A stretch of 9,395 nt of DNA, taken from the NCBI GenBank assembly GCA_002310155.1, contig DBYF01000095.1, positions 1-9,395 of the forward strand, written 5' to 3'. A model generated the notes under the pieces. It had not been told where the DNA came from, made no database searches, and saw only the letters and a list, made by a program, of their open reading frames with translations. The stretch is from Mageeibacillus sp. UBA1193 (GTDB lineage: Bacteria; Bacillota; Clostridia; Saccharofermentanales; Saccharofermentanaceae). Positions 5,952-9,395 of this stretch are shown here, piece by piece. The position numbers and the translations under genes were made by a program. Position 1 is the first letter of the stretch; each line of letters begins with the position of its first letter.

Positions 5952-7232
5952 ATGCATCGTACACAGAAAGCATTAAGACAAGCTGAGCGCATTGGTGGTC
6001 CCGATGCGCTCAACTGTATTGCAGAGATAAATGAGAACGCTCTGGAGGAAGCACACTATCAGGGAAGAAAACCTTCGGAAGGATCCGGTCTTCCCGGAGA
6101 GCTTCTTCTTCGCGGAGTACCGATCGTAGTAAAAGATAACATCGATGTGCAGGGTATGCACACGACCGCGGGAAGTCTTGCCCTTGAAGATAACATCGCA
6201 CTGTCCGACGCACCGGTCATTAAAAACCTGCGAAGACATGGTGCAGTTATTCTCGGAAAAGCAAACATGACAGAGTTCGCGAATTTTGTTTCACCTGATA
6301 TGCCGGGCGGATACAGTTCACGTGGAGGAATGGTTCACCATGCGATCTCGAAGAAAGCGGATGTAGCCGGATCGTCAACAGGATCTGCAGTCGCGGTCAG
6401 CTCCGGAATCGTATCGATGGCGGTAGGAACAGATACATGTTTTTCTGTTATCTCATGCGCGAAGTTTAATGGTATCTGTGCACTCAAACCACCGGTCGGA
6501 ACTTTATCTTCAGAAGGCATTATTCCTATCGCAAGAACACTCGACAGTGCAGGTCCGATGGCGGACACTTTTCTCGATACCCTACGCATGTACCGGGCGA
6601 TGAGAGATGAGGATTTTCCGGATATCAAGAGGGCTTCTCTCGATAAACTCCGTATCGCTGTAAATACTACAAATCGGGATACTTTAGATAGAAGTGAAAA
6701 TTCATTCATTGATAAAACCGTCGCGGATCTGAAGAAGTATGGAACAATCATTTCCGAAGTTTCCCAGCCTGTGGAAGAGAAGCTTTATACGATCATGAAA
6801 TGGGAGTTTAAACCGATGCTGGAAGCGTATCTCCGCACCTCAACAGCATCCAGAAAAACACTTGCTGAGATCGTGAATTTCTATGAAGATAATCCGAAGA
6901 AAATGATGAAGTACGGTATCACTCATCTGCGCCGTGCACTGGATGAAACTCCTGGTGGCCTCATGGGAGAAGAATATCTCGAGACACTTCGATATAGAAA
7001 AAACAGGATCCCTGAAGTGCGAAATGAGATCGAAGATTTTGATGCTGTCATCATGACCGGACCGACGAGTGTGATGCACTTCTGCGGACTTCCATCTGTC
7101 ACGATCATGGGAGCAGAAAAAGATAAGAATGGAGTGCGCCGTGGACTGATGATGTACGGCGCCGATGAGAAGAGATTATATGCTGCTGCACTGGCAGTGG
7201 AGAGACTGATACTTGGAGGTCTGGATACATGA
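5952..7232 (+). CDS. Amidase signature family protein (GatA-like) with altered oxyanion loop
   Basis: The 426-aa protein is slightly short for the family. The amidase signature is clear: LRGVPIVVKDNIDVQG (residues 53-68) with the catalytic Lys K61, AGSSTGSAVAVSSG (139-152) with the serines S141/S142, and GTDT-CF-S (159-165) with S165 exactly 24 residues after S141, as for Ser217/Ser241 in FAAH. So the Ser-cisSer-Lys triad is intact and C-N hydrolysis is likely. The normally near-invariant GGSIR around the nucleophile is changed to CFSVI (163-167), removing the two oxyanion-loop glycines and the Arg. A solo GatA role is unlikely because gatB and gatC are absent. The start is supported by AAGGA at 5936-5940 and an in-frame stop at 5931. 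Its stop overlaps the next gene by 4 nt, so the partner is a ProC-like reductase. The substrate is unknown. Confidence 0.87.
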   Translation: MHRTQKALRQAERIGGPDALNCIAEINENALEEAHYQGRKPSEGSGLPGELLLRGVPIVVKDNIDVQGMHTTAGSLALEDNIALSDAPVIKNLRRHGAVILGKANMTEFANFVSPDMPGGYSSRGGMVHHAISKKADVAGSSTGSAVAVSSGIVSMAVGTDTCFSVISCAKFNGICALKPPVGTLSSEGIIPIARTLDSAGPMADTFLDTLRMYRAMRDEDFPDIKRASLDKLRIAVNTTNRDTLDRSENSFIDKTVADLKKYGTIISEVSQPVEEKLYTIMKWEFKPMLEAYLRTSTASRKTLAEIVNFYEDNPKKMMKYGITHLRRALDETPGGLMGEEYLETLRYRKNRIPEVRNEIEDFDAVIMTGPTSVMHFCGLPSVTIMGAEKDKNGVRRGLMMYGADEKRLYAAALAVERLILGGLDT

Positions 7233-8044
7233 AGATCGGTATTATCGGATATGGAAGCATGGGAAGAATGATCACTGAAAAGATCGCCGCATCCGGTGTT
7301 CTTAATGCGGGTGATATCTTCGTAGCTAACCGTTCGAAAGAGAAACTTCAGACCATTCCGGAAGGTGTGATCGTGTGTGAAAGTAATGCCGATGTGGCGA
7401 AGAATTCCGACATAGTTTTTCTCTGTGTAAGACCCATCGATCTGAAGAATGTTTTGTCTGAAATCGCATCAAGTCTTTCCACAAATTCTTTCGTAGTTTC
7501 ACTGAATGGAAGTATCACTTTTGACATGCTTTCTAAGATCTTTTCAGGAAAGATCGCGAAGGTGATCCCGAGTGTCACTGCGGAGGTTGACCGCTCGCAA
7601 ACTCTCGTCTGCTATAACGAAAAAGTAGAAGAAAAAGATAAGCAGGAACTCGAGAAATTACTTCGTACTTTCGGTAATGTAATTGAACTTCCGGAGACCG
7701 AAGTGGGCATGGGTTCTGAACTTGTCAGCTGCATGCCGGGATTCATCGCATCGATCTTCGATGTACTCTGCACATCCGCGAAAAAACATACATCAATTCC
7801 GGATGATCAGGTCGTGAAAATGGTGCTTCAGACAATGTGTGCAACCGGCGAATTAATGCTCAGTAAAGATATGTCTTTCGAAGATGTAGTCACGCGTGTC
7901 GCGACCAAGGGCGGCATCACGGAAGAGGGTACGAAAGTTGTCTACGAAGGCTTTCCGGATACCGCGGATCTTCTCTTCGAAAAGACACTGGAAAAGAGAA
8001 GATCGACTGCGGAAAAAGCGAAGAAATCTTTCGAGGAAGAATGA
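7229..8044 (+). CDS. Pyrroline-5-carboxylate reductase family (ProC-like) oxidoreductase
   Basis: The 271-aa length is typical of ProC. The N-terminal Rossmann domain has MKIGIIGYGSMG (1-12, G-x-G-x-x-G for NAD(P)H), NRSKEKL (34-40) and the strand DIVFLCVRPIDLKNVL (61-76). The C-terminal helical domain keeps QTMCATGELML (201-211) and a KGGITEEG motif (227-234). The residues that mark true P5C reductase are changed: MPNTPA appears as IPSVTA (113-118), SGPAY as SCMPG (167-171), and PGGTT as KGGIT. That points to a paralogue of ComER or similar type rather than the proline-making enzyme. Its ATG overlaps the amidase stop (ATGA), with GGAGG at 7215-7219, and the HAD gene follows after one base, so the three proteins are probably made together. 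Confidence 0.85.
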   Translation: MKIGIIGYGSMGRMITEKIAASGVLNAGDIFVANRSKEKLQTIPEGVIVCESNADVAKNSDIVFLCVRPIDLKNVLSEIASSLSTNSFVVSLNGSITFDMLSKIFSGKIAKVIPSVTAEVDRSQTLVCYNEKVEEKDKQELEKLLRTFGNVIELPETEVGMGSELVSCMPGFIASIFDVLCTSAKKHTSIPDDQVVKMVLQTMCATGELMLSKDMSFEDVVTRVATKGGITEEGTKVVYEGFPDTADLLFEKTLEKRRSTAEKAKKSFEEE

Positions 8045-8045
8045 C

Positions 8046-8810
8046 ATGAATAACGCATACAAAATGATCCTTACCGATCTCGATCACACGCTTCTCCGTT
8101 CAGACGGAACAGTATCTGAACATACACTGGATGTACTAAGAAAGTGCAGGGAAGATGGAGCGAAACTTGCGATCGCGACCGCACGTTACTGGATCGGCGC
8201 GGAGCGTTATATCGATCTTCTGAAACCGGATTATGAGATCACGACAGACGGCACGCTTATTCACGAGGGTGATGCATGTATCTATAGCTGTGCTTTTTCC
8301 GTAGAAGACACCAATCAGATCGTGAAGGATATATTCGAAGTGTATCCTGAGGCAGAGATCACAGTGGCGACCGATAAAACGGTTCTCTGGAACAGCCTGC
8401 ATATCTCAGAATCACCGCGGCTTTTTAAGGCAACCTACTGCGATTATTCAAAGCCGCTTACGTGCTCTGCGAATAAGATCGCCGTTGTTCTTCCGAAGAA
8501 AGAATTCGCGGAATCGATCGCGGAGAAAAACAACTGCAAGCTTCAGTGTTACCGCAATGAAGATATGTATGCTTTTCTTCCTATGTCTTCCGGAAAAGTG
8601 CAGGCGATACTTTCACTGTCAGAAAGAAGCGGAATACCTGTCTCTGACTTCGTCGCCTTCGGTGATGACCTAAATGACATTGAGATGCTGAAGACATGTG
8701 GCACCGGTGTCGCGGTCGGAAATGCGATCGACGAGGTCAAAGAGGTCGCCGATCACATCACTGCAACAAACGATCAAGATGGTGTTGCAGAATTCCTGAT
8801 AAACCACTGA
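8046..8810 (+). CDS. Cof-type HAD-IIB family hydrolase
   Basis: The protein has 254 aa from ATG 8046. An upstream GTG at 7896 would overlap the ProC-like gene by about 150 bases and add a basic, non-conserved tail, so it was not chosen; GAGGAAG at 8033-8039 fits the ATG. Motif I is ILTDLDHTL (D11, D13), with His in place of the usual Gly of DxDGT. Motif II is IATAR (T45). The type IIB alpha/beta cap lies at about 80-180. Motif III is K184 (SSGKVQAI), and motif IV is GDDLNDIEML (D207, D208, D211). Cof-type enzymes dephosphorylate sugar phosphates, flavin or thiamin precursors and similar small molecules; the substrate is not readable here. It is last in the amidase operon. Downstream lies the hairpin array. 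Confidence 0.92.
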   Translation: MNNAYKMILTDLDHTLLRSDGTVSEHTLDVLRKCREDGAKLAIATARYWIGAERYIDLLKPDYEITTDGTLIHEGDACIYSCAFSVEDTNQIVKDIFEVYPEAEITVATDKTVLWNSLHISESPRLFKATYCDYSKPLTCSANKIAVVLPKKEFAESIAEKNNCKLQCYRNEDMYAFLPMSSGKVQAILSLSERSGIPVSDFVAFGDDLNDIEMLKTCGTGVAVGNAIDEVKEVADHITATNDQDGVAEFLINH

Positions 8811-8824
8811 CTTACTTGAGTGAA

Positions 8825-9064
8825 AAAAGTCTCTGAAAAAGTCTCTGTAGAAGTGCTTTTAGAGACGGATTTGGAGACTTTTGCGAAAAATCCCTCTTTT
8901 CGTCCCTGTAACACTACTTTCAGGGACGTTTTCAGAGATTTTCAGCAAAAATCCCTCTTTTCGTCCCTGCAGAGATGGTTTCAGGGACGTTTTCAGAGAT
9001 TTTCGGCGAAAATCCCTGTAAAAGTCTCTGCAGAGATGTTTAGAGGGACACTTTCAGGGATTTT
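8825..9064. repeat. Array of four tandem two-part hairpins, 61-62 bp period
   Basis: Four units lie end to end at 8825-8882, 8887-8942, 8948-9003 and 9009-9064, with 4-5 nt spacers (gcga, cagca, cggcg). Each has an outer stem of 9-10 bp flanked by AAAA and TTTT, a 5-6 nt internal loop, an inner stem of 6-7 bp and a 12-14 nt loop. Inner stems vary but stay paired: GTCTCT/AGAGAC, GTCCCTG/CAGGGAC (twice), GTCTCT/AGGGAC with one G-U. Outer stems are AAAAGTCTCT/GGAGACTTTT, AAAATCCCT/AGAGATTTT (twice, one mismatch) and AAAATCCCTG/CAGGGATTTT (perfect). This gene-free gap (8811-9167) separates convergent genes, so tandem termination is one possible role. An open frame across it exists, but the 61-bp period is not a multiple of three, which argues against coding. 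Confidence 0.88.
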
Positions 9065-9076
9065 GGTAAGTGGAGC

Positions 9077-9098
9077 CGCGAATTCGATAATAGTCGCG
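9077..9098. other. Small hairpin CGCGA/TCGCG between array and pyrG terminator
   Basis: CGCGA (9077-9081) pairs with TCGCG (9094-9098) around a 12-nt AT-rich loop. On the plus strand AAATAAT follows, and on the minus strand the hairpin comes just after the pyrG terminator. It is too short to assign a role; it may reinforce transcription ending between the convergent operons. Confidence 0.3.
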
Positions 9099-9106
9099 AA
9101 ATAATA

Positions 9107-9139
9107 GCAACCGCCGGAAGAAATTCTCCCGACGGCTGC
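9107..9139 (-). terminator. Intrinsic terminator of pyrG
   Basis: Read on the minus strand, GCAGCCGTCGGGAG pairs with CTTCCGGCGGTTGC around AATTT. This gives 14 pairs, of which three are G-U. On the plus strand the same positions are A-C mismatches, so the structure belongs to minus-strand RNA. It is followed by TATTATTT. It lies 28 bases past the pyrG stop codon, the expected place. Confidence 0.75.
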
Positions 9140-9167
9140 CGAAGTTAGTAGGATGTAGGAAATAGAT

Positions 9168-9395
9168 TCAAAGTTTTAAACTGTTCTTCACCAGACCGAG
9201 GAAGAGCGGGTGCGGTCTGTCCGGACGACTCTTGAATTCGGGGTGGAACTGTACGCCGACGAAGAACGGATGACCCGGAATTTCTACCGCTTCAACCAGG
9301 AGATTGTCCGGAGAAATGCCGCTGATGATGTCCTTCATCTGATCTCTGTAGATATTATTGAATTCATATCTGTGACGGTGTCTTTCGTTGATATT
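9168..9395 (-). CDS. pyrG: CTP synthase, C-terminal end (partial)
   Basis: The last 75 residues are present; the gene runs off the right edge. CTP synthase makes CTP from UTP, ATP and glutamine in the cytoplasm, with an N-terminal synthetase domain and a C-terminal class I glutamine amidotransferase domain. What is visible is the end of the latter: NERHRHRYEFNN near the left end of the fragment (family signature) and GVQFHPEFKSRPDRPHPLF, containing the His and Glu of the Cys-His-Glu triad. The C-terminus NSLKL ends at TGA (complement of 9168-9170). It is convergent with the plus-strand operon and has its own terminator at 9107-9139. The fragment shows no frameshift or unusual residue. Confidence 0.95.
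   Translation of the reverse strand, partial: NINERHRHRYEFNNIYRDQMKDIISGISPDNLLVEAVEIPGHPFFVGVQFHPEFKSRPDRPHPLFLGLVKNSLKL

Noticed and set aside
7896..8045. Upstream GTG start for the Cof-type HAD gene
   Set aside because: It would overlap the ProC-like gene by about 150 bases and add a basic tail before the conserved start; the ATG at 8046 has a good binding site.
8825..9064. Possible CRISPR array
   Set aside because: Repeats and spacers cannot be separated: the whole unit repeats, spacers of 4-5 nt are far too short, and no cas genes are present.
8820..9104. A 94-codon open frame starting with GTG across the hairpin array
   Set aside because: It lacks a convincing ribosome binding site, and the underlying repeat period of 61 bp shifts frame at each unit. 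The open frame follows from the low-complexity hairpin sequence.

Overview
The window looks like chromosomal DNA from an anaerobic, low- to mid-GC Gram-positive bacterium of the class Clostridia. The evidence is strong GGAGG-type ribosome binding sites, an Fe-dependent alcohol dehydrogenase, a lipobox lipoprotein, an ECF sigma/anti-sigma pair and tight gene packing. Family placement (for example Lachnospiraceae, Oscillospiraceae or Saccharofermentans-like) is a guess from general style and not from a marker gene. Eleven protein genes are supported: ten on the plus strand and one partial gene (pyrG) on the minus strand. No RNA gene, IS element or CRISPR array was found.

Layout. (a) 18-1838: Fe-ADH (butanol dehydrogenase type) followed by a small flavoprotein with an Isf-like cysteine motif; this is a redox pair. 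(b) 1876-3473: a possible extended -10 promoter with an overlapping palindrome, a HAD-IA phosphatase, a TIM-barrel isomerase/endonuclease-IV-like protein, then a hairpin terminator. (c) 3556-5803: a lipoprotein with two tandem cystatin-like repeats, an ECF sigma factor with an unusual N-terminal extension, and a single-pass membrane protein that is probably its anti-sigma factor. These sit 12 nt apart and then overlap by 8 nt, so they look like one cell-envelope regulatory operon. (d) 5952-8810: an amidase-signature enzyme with a rewritten oxyanion loop, a divergent ProC-like reductase and a Cof-type HAD phosphatase, coupled by a 4-nt overlap and a 1-nt gap. (e) 8811-9167: non-coding, with a regular array of four tandem two-part hairpins (61-62 bp period), then a minus-strand terminator. 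(f) 9168-9395: the C-terminal end of CTP synthase, convergent with everything before it.

The most interesting signals are the four-hairpin array at 8825-9064, whose stems are kept by compensating base changes; the 95-bp nested palindrome that forms codons 2-33 of the sigma factor; and the tandem cystatin-like lipoprotein co-located with the sigma/anti-sigma pair. All functional statements rest on motif recognition by eye; no database search was run.
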